Source: an uncultured Collinsella sp. (GTDB lineage: Bacteria; Actinomycetota; Coriobacteriia; Coriobacteriales; Coriobacteriaceae). From it: 14,152 nucleotides of DNA. The number at the start of each line of letters is the position of its first letter. Position 1 is the first letter of the stretch. The stretch spans positions 1 to 14,152 of the forward strand of contig UQIT01000043.1 of the NCBI GenBank assembly GCA_900541175.1, in the 5' to 3' direction. Made by a program: the position numbers and the translations under genes. Shown one piece after another: positions 7,042 through 14,040 of the stretch. The notes below the pieces were generated by a model. That model saw only the letters and a list, made by a program, of their open reading frames with translations, was not told the DNA's origin and searched no databases.

Positions 7042-7080
7042 AAAAAGCGTGGCCGAGGGCGGTGATGCCCTGGCCACGCT
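7042..7080 (-). terminator. Intrinsic terminator of citrate synthase
   Basis: Read on the minus strand, AGCGTGGCC and GGCCACGCT form a 9-bp stem, extended by AGGGC/GCCCT with one bulge, and are followed directly by TTTTT (plus-strand A run 7042-7046). This is a classic Rho-independent terminator about 25 nt after the citrate synthase stop. Confidence 0.9.
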
Positions 7081-7103
7081 CGGGTTCTATAACGGTCCGC
7101 GTC

Positions 7104-8522
7104 CTAGCGATCGGCGAGCGGCTTGTACTCCAGCGGCTCGATAACCGGGCGATACGCGGGACGGATGATGCGATGCGCGCAGAAGAGCTCTTCCATGCGG
7201 TGCGCCGACCAGCCGGCCATGCGGGCAACGGCGAATAGCGGCGTAAAGAGCGTCTCGGGCACGCCGAGCATCTTGTAGATAAAACCCGTGTACAGGTCGA
7301 TGTTGGCGCAGATGGGCTTGGTCATGCCGTGATCGCGCATCACCTGCGGGGCCAGGCGCTCGATGCGCTCGATGAGCGCGAACTCATCGCCCAGGTCCTT
7401 CTTGGCGGCAAGTGTGCGCGCGTAACGGCGGCACACCTCGGCACGCGGGTCGCTCAGCGTGTAGACGGCGTGGCCCATACCGTAGATGAGACCCGTGCCG
7501 TCGAAGGCCTGCTTGTCGAGAATCTTGCCCAGGTAGGCTGCGACCTCGTCCTCGTCCTCCCAATTGGAGACATGCGCACGGATGTCCTCGTGCATGGACA
7601 CGACCTTGGCGTTGGCGCCGCCGTGGCGCGGGCCCTTGAGCGAGCCGATGGCCGCGGCGTAGGCGGAATACGGGTCGGTGGCCGAGGAGGACAGCACGCG
7701 GCAGGCAAACGTGGAGTTGTTGCCGCCGCCGTGCTCGGCATGCAGCATGAGCATCACGTCGAGCAGCATGGCTTCGTCGCGGGTGAATGCCATGCCGCCG
7801 CGCAACACCTGCAGGATGGTCTCGGCGGTGGAGAGGCCGGGTGTGGGGTGCGGTACATGAACCTCGGAGCCGCGGCGCTTGGCGACCGACGCCATATGCG
7901 CGAAGGCGGCGATGCGGGGGAGACGGGCGAGCATGGAGATGGCGACGTCGATTTCGTGCTCGGGTGTAATGGCGTCGGGCTCGGCGTCGAAGGCGTAGAG
8001 CAGCAGCACGGCGCGCTGAAGCACATTCATGATGCTCGACGACACCGTGGTCATGGGGAACTCGCGGACGTATTCGTCGCTCAGATGCCTAAAAGCACCC
8101 AGGCGTTCGCAAAAACCGTCGAGTTCCTCTTTGGTGGGCAGCGAGCCCGTGATGAGCAGGTAGGCGACCTCTTCGTAGCCATAGCGATCCTCGGCCTGGG
8201 CGTTATTGACCAGGTCCTCGATGCTGTAGCCACGAAGCGTGAGTTTGCCCTGATCGGGCACGACCTTTCCGTCGACCTTGTTGTAGCCGTGCACGTCCGA
8301 GATGCGGGTAAGGCCCGCGACCACGCCCGAGCCGTCGGCATTGCGCAGGCCGCGCTTGACGTTGTGCTCTACGAACAGGCCCTCGTCGTACGGGGCGGTC
8401 GGCAGGCCGTGGTAGAGGTTTTCGCTTTCGGGCGAAATCTGACGGCTCGCCTCGTAATCCAGAACCAGGCGGCTCAGGTGATCGTCGAAGCGGTAGTAGA
8501 TTTTCTTGGCGTCGTAGGCCAT
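7104..8522 (-). CDS. Citrate synthase (citrate/2-methylcitrate synthase family)
   Basis: Condenses oxaloacetate with acetyl-CoA to citrate (EC 2.3.3.1), entering the TCA or glutamate branch; 2-methylcitrate activity cannot be excluded. At 472 residues it is longer than the compact family members because of an N-terminal extension of about 40 residues. Key residues are visible: H264 in LHAEHGGGNNST, H300 in GPRHGGAN, H351 in GMGHAVY, the DPRA motif (358-361), and the catalytic Asp D409 in NIDLYTGF. This is the classical si-type fold. The ATG at 8520-8522 has GGAGAGGAG just upstream on the minus strand. The ACT-domain gene ends 77 nt upstream in the same direction and no good promoter was seen between them, so the two are probably cotranscribed. 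A strong terminator ends the unit. In an anaerobe this enzyme probably serves glutamate synthesis; that is inference. Confidence 0.95.
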   Translation of the reverse strand: MAYDAKKIYYRFDDHLSRLVLDYEASRQISPESENLYHGLPTAPYDEGLFVEHNVKRGLRNADGSGVVAGLTRISDVHGYNKVDGKVVPDQGKLTLRGYSIEDLVNNAQAEDRYGYEEVAYLLITGSLPTKEELDGFCERLGAFRHLSDEYVREFPMTTVSSSIMNVLQRAVLLLYAFDAEPDAITPEHEIDVAISMLARLPRIAAFAHMASVAKRRGSEVHVPHPTPGLSTAETILQVLRGGMAFTRDEAMLLDVMLMLHAEHGGGNNSTFACRVLSSSATDPYSAYAAAIGSLKGPRHGGANAKVVSMHEDIRAHVSNWEDEDEVAAYLGKILDKQAFDGTGLIYGMGHAVYTLSDPRAEVCRRYARTLAAKKDLGDEFALIERIERLAPQVMRDHGMTKPICANIDLYTGFIYKMLGVPETLFTPLFAVARMAGWSAHRMEELFCAHRIIRPAYRPVIEPLEYKPLADR

Positions 8523-8599
8523 GCGCGCTCCTCTCCGGTCCGCTTGGGGGCCGCGCGCTTGGACGATATGACGTCAAGCTGCCCCGAGCGGCTTGTTCG

Positions 8600-8887
8600 C
8601 TACAGGCGGTACATAAAGTTAAAGACGTCCTCGCGCTGGATGGACACGTTGACGCCCGAAAGCTCGCCGGCCTCGGCCAGCGCCTTCTGCAGCTCGGCGA
8701 AGTCGAGCTTGGACTCGGCGGTATCGGCCAGCATGGTCATGGTGAAGATGTCCTCGATAATGGACTGCGTGATGTCGCGGATGTCGACGTTGGCCTCGCC
8801 TAGGACACGGGTAACGCCGGCGACGATGCCGGGGCGGTTCTTGCCAAGGACGGTGATGACGATACGGGAGGACGAGATCTCGGCCAT
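8600..8887 (-). CDS. ACT domain protein (UPF0237 family)
   Basis: A 95-residue protein made of one ACT domain with the beta-alpha-beta start ITVLGKNRPGIVAGVTRVL and a second part ending in NFMYRL, as in the UPF0237 family. ACT domains bind small ligands, often amino acids, and control enzymes or regulators; the ligand here is unknown. The ATG (8885-8887) has AAAGGG at about 8 nt on the minus strand. In many bacteria this family sits beside a UPF0210 (PFL-like) gene, which is absent here; the neighbour is citrate synthase, 77 nt downstream. An inverted repeat overlapping a possible -10 box lies upstream. Confidence 0.9.
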   Translation of the reverse strand: MAEISSSRIVITVLGKNRPGIVAGVTRVLGEANVDIRDITQSIIEDIFTMTMLADTAESKLDFAELQKALAEAGELSGVNVSIQREDVFNFMYRL

Positions 8888-8934
8888 GGGAAACCCTTTC
8901 GCGTGATTGCGGCGCGCGCGGGGCGCTCCGCTAC

Positions 8935-8957
8935 GGTACAGTGTTCATCATTGTACC
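8935..8957 (-). promoter_or_regulatory. Inverted repeat overlapping a -10 box upstream of the ACT/citrate synthase unit
   Basis: GGTACAGTG (8935-8943) and CATTGTACC (8949-8957) are 9-bp arms (one G-U) around a 5-nt spacer. On the minus strand the left arm contains TACAAT (8950-8955), a good -10 box; no clear -35 is present. The overlap is what a repressor operator would look like. The leader to the ATG would be about 55 nt. Confidence 0.45.
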
Positions 8958-9283
8958 TGTCTGGCGCAAAAAAGGCGCGCTCGCTGCGGCGTTACATGCC
9001 TGCAACATGAGCGTAAGGGGGAAGGCCGTACGGGGAAGAGCCGTCTGGCGCGTGTCCGGCTCGTGTTGGGTTGATTTCCGATCTCAGCCGAACACATTGA
9101 GCGGACAGGCCGTTCCCGCAGTCAGCCGAACGCCTCCGACGGCTGATTCCGAACTGGAAGCGGAGGGCATCCCCGCCCTTCGGTAGGGGATACCGCTCCG
9201 CGGCGCATGCCGCGGGCGGCGCCCCTATCGGACCACCGTGACCTCAGTTGGGATGGGCCCAGCACTGCCGCGTACTCGGTGAG
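8958..9283. other. Gene-poor island boundary with small repeats
   Basis: No convincing gene was found. There is a 10-nt direct repeat TCAGCCGAAC at 9084-9093 and 9122-9131; the second copy also forms a 7-bp inverted repeat with CGGCTGA (9140-9146). GAGCCG/CGGCTC arms lie near 9036-9062. A hairpin with arms 9160-9174 and 9186-9201 (14 bp, one mismatch, one bulge) has an 11-nt loop. A minus-strand 28-residue frame runs 9170-9084. The stretch lies between core genes and the recombinase remnant, so it may be a former attachment region; no tRNA was seen. Confidence 0.45.
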
Positions 9284-10009
9284 CTAGAGCCAACTGTTCG
9301 TCTTCACGTCGCGTATGGCGATATTTCGGTCGTCCGGCTCGGTGATGCCGTAGCCGAACGCCTGGAGCGTCTCGATGGACTCCTGGATCCTCTGTTGGAA
9401 CATGGGACCCGGATCGACCCTCGGCCCGAGGTGCCCGCGCCAAAGGCACGGCGTGGCGCGCAGCATGTTATGGATTTTGGAGATGGGCTCGATGTCGGCG
9501 TAGACGTTGAGCGTCGCCATGGCGTCCTTGTGGCCGAGGATCGATTGGAGCGCCTTGATATCGCCGCCTTGGCGGATCCACTGCGTTGCGAACGTGTGGC
9601 GAAGGCCGTGGAACGTGATCAGCTCGTCGTTGGTGCCCATGAGGCCGTTGGTCTCCGAGAACGTCTTGAACGCCCTGCGGATATAGCTTGTCGTCGCGAA
9701 GGTCGCGCCCGGCTCCGACAGGATGTAGCAGTCCCCGATCTCGACCGCCCCGGTAAGGCCGCGCAAGCGCAGCTTTCCGCAGTCGATCTCGTGGGTCTCC
9801 TTCAGGAAGGGGAGTAGGCCGACCGGGTCGATGGGGATACCCCTGGCGTCATGGGTCTTGGTGTCCTTGATGAACGAACCCATTCCCTTCGCGTACGCCA
9901 CCGAGTGTCTGATCGAGATCAGGCCCGTCTCGAAATCCACATCGCACCACCGAAGGCCGCAGACCTCGCCGATTCGCATCCCCGTGTGCAGGGCGAGTAC
10001 GACCGCCCT
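9284..10009 (-). pseudogene. Tyrosine recombinase (integrase), catalytic domain only, N-terminus lost
   Basis: About 240 residues of a site-specific recombinase catalytic domain. Numbered from the ATG at 9977-9979, the active-site set is complete: R2 (in HTGMRIGE), K41, H124 and R127 (HGLRH), H150 (LGHKD), and the nucleophile Y160 (VYADI). The N-terminal DNA-binding and core-binding domains of a full integrase are missing. In-frame coding continues upstream through RAVVLALHTG and then meets the TAG that ends the HTH gene, so no proper start exists except the internal ATG, which would leave out the start of the domain. A tail of about 70 residues follows the Tyr and looks atypical. This is probably a decayed remnant of the integrative element that brought in this island. 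A short expressed protein from the internal ATG is possible but not supported by a clear ribosome binding site. Confidence 0.8.
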
Positions 10010-10261
10010 CTAATCCTCGGCGGACCAATCGAGTCCGAACTCGTTTCGGGCATCCTCTTCGCTCATGACTTCGAGAAGGTCTCCGGGTTGGCAACGAAGG
10101 GCGAGGCATAGCTGCTCGAGTGTGTTGAAGCGAATGCCGCGAATATGCCCTTTTTTAATACGGGACAGGTTCACGGGCGTGGTTCCAATCCTTTCGGCAA
10201 GTTCGTTCGAGGAAATCTTTCGCTCGGCCATGATCTTGTCGAGGCGAACAATTACGGGCAT
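10010..10261 (-). CDS. Cro/C1-type helix-turn-helix regulator, YozG-like
   Basis: An 83-residue DNA-binding protein. The HTH spans about residues 17-38 (SSNELAERIGTTPVNLSRIK), followed by IRFNTLEQLCLALRCQPGDLLE, the hallmark end of the YozG-like small XRE family. This family is regularly encoded beside DUF2975 membrane proteins, as here. Its ATG (10259-10261) lies 9 nt after the DUF2975 stop and the ribosome binding site AAGGA overlaps that TAA, so the two are translationally linked. Its targets are unknown; the inverted repeat at 10821-10839 upstream of the operon is a candidate. Its TAG stop is followed in the same frame by the integrase remnant. Confidence 0.92.
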   Translation of the reverse strand: MPVIVRLDKIMAERKISSNELAERIGTTPVNLSRIKKGHIRGIRFNTLEQLCLALRCQPGDLLEVMSEEDARNEFGLDWSAED

Positions 10262-10270
10262 GGCGTTTCC

Positions 10271-10783
10271 TTACGCAATCTCGTCGGAGTCGAGGTACAG
10301 CTCTCGGGCGTACAAGAAGAGCTGGGAAAGCATGAACAGGACGATGCCGAGAACCAGAGAGGTCCAATCGAATGATGAAGCGATCTCTTGGGCGCCGACG
10401 GCCCCCTCGCCGCCAAACATCGAAACGGAGGTTTTGAGTGAGCCGGCGTAGAGGCTGGTGGCAGCTTGAACAACGAAGAGAATGCCGAGCACCTTCAAGC
10501 ATGTCGCAGACCCTTTCTTGAAGGGGTCTCCGCTCTTGATCGTCCACACGAGAACGGCGCTGAGGATGGTCGTAGCGATACCGATGACGGCAGGGACCAA
10601 TGTCGAGATCGCAAGGGCTGGATACGCGGGGGAGTCTGCAATTACAGGGTTGTCGAGCACTTCGATTGCTGGCTTTAAGGAGAACGCCACTTGTGCGATG
10701 GCGGTGGCGCAAAGGGTCGCAGAGGCTATCGCACATGCGATGCGGAAGGAATGAAGCCGGGGAGTGCGATTGTCGGAACTCAT
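10271..10783 (-). CDS. DUF2975 family four-helix membrane protein
   Basis: A 170-residue inner-membrane protein with predicted helices at about 14-36, 57-81, 96-115 and 140-158. The segment SGDPFKKGSATCLKVLG after helix 2 and the charged C-terminus after LFLYARELYLDSDEIA fit DUF2975. The family's function is unknown; the linked YozG-like HTH suggests that the pair forms a membrane-linked regulatory module. CGGAGGTT just upstream of the ATG is a strong ribosome binding site. It is transcribed divergently from the ABC permease, sharing about 120 nt of regulatory DNA with it. Confidence 0.88.
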   Translation of the reverse strand: MSSDNRTPRLHSFRIACAIASATLCATAIAQVAFSLKPAIEVLDNPVIADSPAYPALAISTLVPAVIGIATTILSAVLVWTIKSGDPFKKGSATCLKVLGILFVVQAATSLYAGSLKTSVSMFGGEGAVGAQEIASSFDWTSLVLGIVLFMLSQLFLYARELYLDSDEIA

Positions 10784-10820
10784 AATAACCTCCGAAGAAT
10801 TTAAAAAACTCAGGTTACTT

Positions 10821-10839
10821 TTTAACAGTTTATGTTAAA
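10821..10839. promoter_or_regulatory. Candidate operator: 7-bp inverted repeat with 5-nt spacer
   Basis: TTTAACA (10821-10827) and TGTTAAA (10833-10839) are perfect arms separated by GTTTA. It lies in the AT-rich part of the divergent gap, 38 bp upstream of the DUF2975 start. No convincing -35/-10 pair could be assigned on either strand around it. The size and symmetry suit a dimeric HTH protein, possibly the YozG-like regulator. Confidence 0.5.
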
Positions 10840-10862
10840 TTGACTTTGCCGGCAAGTAATAA

Positions 10863-10885
10863 GGGCCGAGCATTTTGTTCGGCCC
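10863..10885. terminator. GC hairpin in the permease leader
   Basis: GGGCCGA (10863-10869) pairs with TCGGCCC (10879-10885) around a T-rich loop. The plus-strand tail is CTCTGTT and the minus-strand tail is TTATTACTT, so it could be a weak attenuator or terminator in either direction. It ends about 33 nt before the permease start. Confidence 0.4.
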
Positions 10886-10918
10886 CTCTGTTCCGACTGG
10901 ATGAGGTTAAGGTTGGCG

Positions 10919-13141
10919 ATGAATATGCTCAAAATCTCGAAGGCGATCTTTAGGTCGCTTCTCTCCTCCAGGTCGCTCTGTGTTGTCGTTGTTGCGTTGA
11001 TGGTTCTTTGTGCTCTGCCCGTCTTCAGGAGCGCGGCTGGCATCGACGGACGGGTCGAATACCTCGAGTCGGGAATAACCCGTGTTGAGCAGGAATTGTC
11101 AGCATCCTATGCGGATGCGCTTGTGAATGCGGGGGAGGACGGTGTCTATACCTCTTCATCAAGCATGCCCGCGCTTCTGTACCCTCTTGCCGCGGGACGT
11201 CTTATCTTGGCACCGCTCTCTCCCCTACTTCCGTTTCTGCAGATATCGGATGGAGAGTACACCTATTATGACGGATCGAAGGAGTACTTGCTATGGGTCG
11301 CAACGGCCGTTGCCGTCTCGTTCCTTGCCGCGCGTCTTAACAAACGTGAAAAGCTCATCATCCAGGCACCGATGGGCGAGCTGGGTAGACTTGTTGCATC
11401 GAGCGTATGGGCGAGTGTTTTTGCAATGCTTGCCGTCCTCGCCATCAATCTTCCAGGGATAATCGCCGCGCTTGTGAAGAATGGCCCGGGCTCGCCGTTC
11501 TATCCGATAGGCTACATTCAATATGCGACTCCGGTTATCAAACCGGCTTGGCTGGTGTTCGCGCAGACGGCCATCTTGCAATTCTTGGTGGCAGCGTTCA
11601 TCTCGCTTGTCGTTCACCTTGCCGTGAAGATTGCCAATAACCCTACGCTTGGAATCGTGTTCGTATGTGCCCTGATGGGGGTGACGATGGTTCCCGGGTA
11701 TTACGGAAGATCCATCGCTTTACGTGAGTTCGCCCTGTTGAATCCCCTTACGTATGCGAACACTGAGTTGACCGTCGGCGCCTATAGCCCGTACCCGACA
11801 ACGCAGATAGTGAATCTGCCTGGACTTTGCTTCGAGCGTGGCGCGATTGCCCTCGTATGCGCAATCGGGATCGAGGTGCTGGCAATTAGCCTGCTTTGCG
11901 TTGCTGGAAAGAGCGGCTGCGCGTGCCCGATATCCCCGATTTGTCTTGAGAGAGGTTCCTTCACTGCATCGAGAACGGCAACTCGTTCGAGCGCTTGTGC
12001 CTCCGCCATTGCATACGTAAGAACGATGGGGAAACTGCTCCTGCGTTCTCCTGCCCTCGCCGTATGCGCGATTGCAATGTCGACGACGATGCTGGCCCCG
12101 GCTCTGGTCGAGATGTTTCCTGACGCTGATAACGTTTCCGCTGTTCGGTATAGGGATGGGGAGCTCCGTTCAATAGATCGGTATCTAGAGCAGAACGCTG
12201 CGAATATGGACGTCGAGGGCAAAGCGGCCCTGGAAGACATGCGGGATGCTCTTTCGGGTTTCGTGTACGCGCCTATGCCTGCGGAGGGGTTTCGAAGCCT
12301 TGCGACGTACGAGCGCGCTCGAGGTGAGCTGGGCGCGGCAGATGCGACTCTCCTGCAATCGATCGGAATCGAGCCGGAGACTCCTTCTCGTGCGGAGGCG
12401 CGCGCCCTTCTGCTTGAGTCGATCGCGAGCTTGCCGGACCCCAAGGTTTACGAGTTAAGTACGAAGATGCCCCCATTAATCCTCCTTTCGTATCTCCAGG
12501 CAGCGCTTCCCTCCTTATTTTTGCTGTTGCCCGTGGTTGTCACATCGCTCGCGTGCACCCACCTGCAGTGTCGTTCCCTTCTGGTTCTCCAGATCCCCGC
12601 AACAGCGCATGTGCGTTTTCTGACGGCTGTTGCGCTGGCTCTCCTGCTTGGCTTGGTGCTGCTTTTGGTGTCGATGGTTCCCGCTGTCGTTGTGTCCGTG
12701 ATTAAGAACGGTGCGGGTGGATCGGAGTATCCCGTCGCTCTCATTCGGGCGGGAGCTTCGACAACGTCCATGGTGGGGGAGGCGGTGTTGTGCAGTATTC
12801 CGTTGCTGGTCATGGCATACGGCGTGATTTCCGTCGTCGCTGCGTTGACAGCAGCGATTAGCCGCAACCCCGTTGTCACCGGAATGGTTTGCGCGGTTCT
12901 CTTGGTGTTGGGTTCGTTGAGCGCTCATGTTGAAAGCGTGGGCATGGGCGTCGCGCTGCTGGCTCCATTCGCCTCGTTTGATCCCGCTTCCCAGGTGGGG
13001 ACGATTGGGTTCCTTGGGCGAGGGACGAACGCGATGCCTTTTGGAGAGGTCGTCGGCGCATCGGGCGCTCTGCTGGTGGTCTTGGGCGCCGTATCTCCGT
13101 TGATGGTGCGCCTGAGTGTTCCAAAGATCGAAAGGGGATGA
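10919..13141 (+). CDS. Large ABC transporter permease with two tandem related halves
   Basis: A 740-residue membrane protein. Each half starts with one hydrophobic helix (about 17-40 and 374-396), followed by a soluble, presumably extracytoplasmic region (short in half 1; about 400-515 in half 2 and rich in Glu/Ala), then a cluster of helices. Equivalent segments match: LVKNGPGSPFYP (185-196) with VIKNGAGGSEYP (594-605), LIIQAP with LVLQIP about 35 residues earlier, and helices ending in IANNPTLG with ISRNPVVTG. This shows an internal duplication, so one chain may supply both transmembrane halves. It resembles ABC-2/FtsX-like exporters in layout, but I do not recognise a named family. ATG 10919 is chosen over 10901 because AAGG lies 6 nt upstream. 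Its stop overlaps the ATPase frame (ATGA). GC and codon use look less biased than in the core genes, which suggests transfer. The substrate is unknown. Confidence 0.8.
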   Translation: MNMLKISKAIFRSLLSSRSLCVVVVALMVLCALPVFRSAAGIDGRVEYLESGITRVEQELSASYADALVNAGEDGVYTSSSSMPALLYPLAAGRLILAPLSPLLPFLQISDGEYTYYDGSKEYLLWVATAVAVSFLAARLNKREKLIIQAPMGELGRLVASSVWASVFAMLAVLAINLPGIIAALVKNGPGSPFYPIGYIQYATPVIKPAWLVFAQTAILQFLVAAFISLVVHLAVKIANNPTLGIVFVCALMGVTMVPGYYGRSIALREFALLNPLTYANTELTVGAYSPYPTTQIVNLPGLCFERGAIALVCAIGIEVLAISLLCVAGKSGCACPISPICLERGSFTASRTATRSSACASAIAYVRTMGKLLLRSPALAVCAIAMSTTMLAPALVEMFPDADNVSAVRYRDGELRSIDRYLEQNAANMDVEGKAALEDMRDALSGFVYAPMPAEGFRSLATYERARGELGAADATLLQSIGIEPETPSRAEARALLLESIASLPDPKVYELSTKMPPLILLSYLQAALPSLFLLLPVVVTSLACTHLQCRSLLVLQIPATAHVRFLTAVALALLLGLVLLLVSMVPAVVVSVIKNGAGGSEYPVALIRAGASTTSMVGEAVLCSIPLLVMAYGVISVVAALTAAISRNPVVTGMVCAVLLVLGSLSAHVESVGMGVALLAPFASFDPASQVGTIGFLGRGTNAMPFGEVVGASGALLVVLGAVSPLMVRLSVPKIERG

Positions 13142-13146
13142 TCTCG

Positions 13147-13887
13147 ATGATTGACCTTCAAACGCTGACGATCTCTTATGGAAAGAAGGTGCTCGTAGAT
13201 TCGGTGAACGCTGAGTTTGCCCCGGGTACGGTCTACGGTCTCGTCGCTCCGAACGGGCATGGAAAGACGACGTTGCTGCGTGCGATGACAGGTTTGCCGG
13301 GTCCTCGCGTGGACGGGAGCATCGTTCTGGATGAGGTGCAGGGTACGGGTGCGAGAGAGGTCCGTTCTATGATCTTCTATGCACCTGGTGAGGGGACGCT
13401 GCTGTATCCCGGATTGCGTGCGGAAGATCACCTCAAGATGGTTTGCGATATGTGGCCGCATGCTCGCGATATCGAAGAGATAGTGGAACAAACGCAGATA
13501 GGCGAGTTCGCGAAGATGAGGATCCGCACTCTGAGCCAGGGCATGAAGCAGCAGCTTACCCTGGCGATTGCGTATGCGACGGGCGCGCGGTACCTTCTAT
13601 TAGATGAGCCCATGAACGCGCTCGACCCCAGCAGGGTGGACTTGCATTCCGAGATTCTCAGGAAGCTGGCCGATTCTGGTACGTGCATCATCATGTCATC
13701 CCACATCTTGGATTCGGTCGATAGGCTGTGCGATGAGATTCTGTTTTTGAAGGATGGGAGGCTCATTAGAGGCATTCCGCAAGATGATGCTGCGCCGAAG
13801 TCTCCTGGATCCCATTTCGCAAAGCCTGCCGGACGCGCCGAGGGTGCGCTAAGCACGTATCGGCGACTCTACGAAAAGGGCGGGTAG
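13147..13887 (+). CDS. ABC transporter ATP-binding protein
   Basis: A 246-residue cytoplasmic ATPase energising the neighbouring permease. Walker A is APNGHGKTT (34-42), with Ala where most members have Gly first. The signature is LSQGM (129-133), Walker B is YLLLDEP (149-155), the D-loop is ALDP, and the H-loop His is H186 in MSSH. The Q-loop area reads FYAPGEGTLLYPGL and lacks the usual Gln. An ATG at 13138 overlaps the permease stop (ATGA) but has no spacing from AAGGGG; ATG 13147 has 9 nt and is preferred, and both give the same protein except for three residues. The class fits drug/peptide-type ABC-2 exporters. It is cotranscribed with the permease and probably translationally coupled. 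Confidence 0.92.
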   Translation: MIDLQTLTISYGKKVLVDSVNAEFAPGTVYGLVAPNGHGKTTLLRAMTGLPGPRVDGSIVLDEVQGTGAREVRSMIFYAPGEGTLLYPGLRAEDHLKMVCDMWPHARDIEEIVEQTQIGEFAKMRIRTLSQGMKQQLTLAIAYATGARYLLLDEPMNALDPSRVDLHSEILRKLADSGTCIIMSSHILDSVDRLCDEILFLKDGRLIRGIPQDDAAPKSPGSHFAKPAGRAEGALSTYRRLYEKGG

Positions 13888-13889
13888 AA

Positions 13890-14021
13890 ATGCAAGTTAA
13901 AAATCTATGTGGCCAATGTGATACCGTTGAACCCGCATATCGATACCGCTCAGCCATTCGCCTCGCCCCCGTCGCACGTATCTTCATCCGGTCTGTTACT
14001 TTTAATCTAACGATTCTTTGA
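13890..14021 (+). CDS. Possible 43-residue small protein between ATPase and second permease
   Basis: ATG 13890 begins two bases after the ATPase stop, with AAAAGGGCGGG at a usable distance. The frame encodes 43 residues beginning MQVKNLCGQC, with a CxxC pair, an Arg-rich middle, and a hydrophobic/basic end, and stops with TGA at 14019-14021. No family was recognised and there is no signal peptide or double-glycine leader. It may be a small peptide linked to the exporter, or chance coding in a leader region. Confidence 0.3.
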   Translation: MQVKNLCGQCDTVEPAYRYRSAIRLAPVARIFIRSVTFNLTIL

Positions 14022-14040
14022 GGAACGTAGGTGCTTCTGA

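Noticed and set aside
7329..8906. Long plus-strand open frame of 525 codons opposite citrate synthase and the ACT gene
   Set aside because: It is antisense to two clear genes with intact motifs. High GC keeps the opposite frame open; no ribosome binding site or known domain was seen.
8941..9186. Plus-strand open frame of 81 codons in the boundary region
   Set aside because: No ribosome binding site, no family resemblance, and it overlaps several inverted repeats.
9248..9817. Plus-strand open frame opposite the integrase remnant
   Set aside because: The minus strand has a complete recombinase active site; the plus frame has no recognisable domain.
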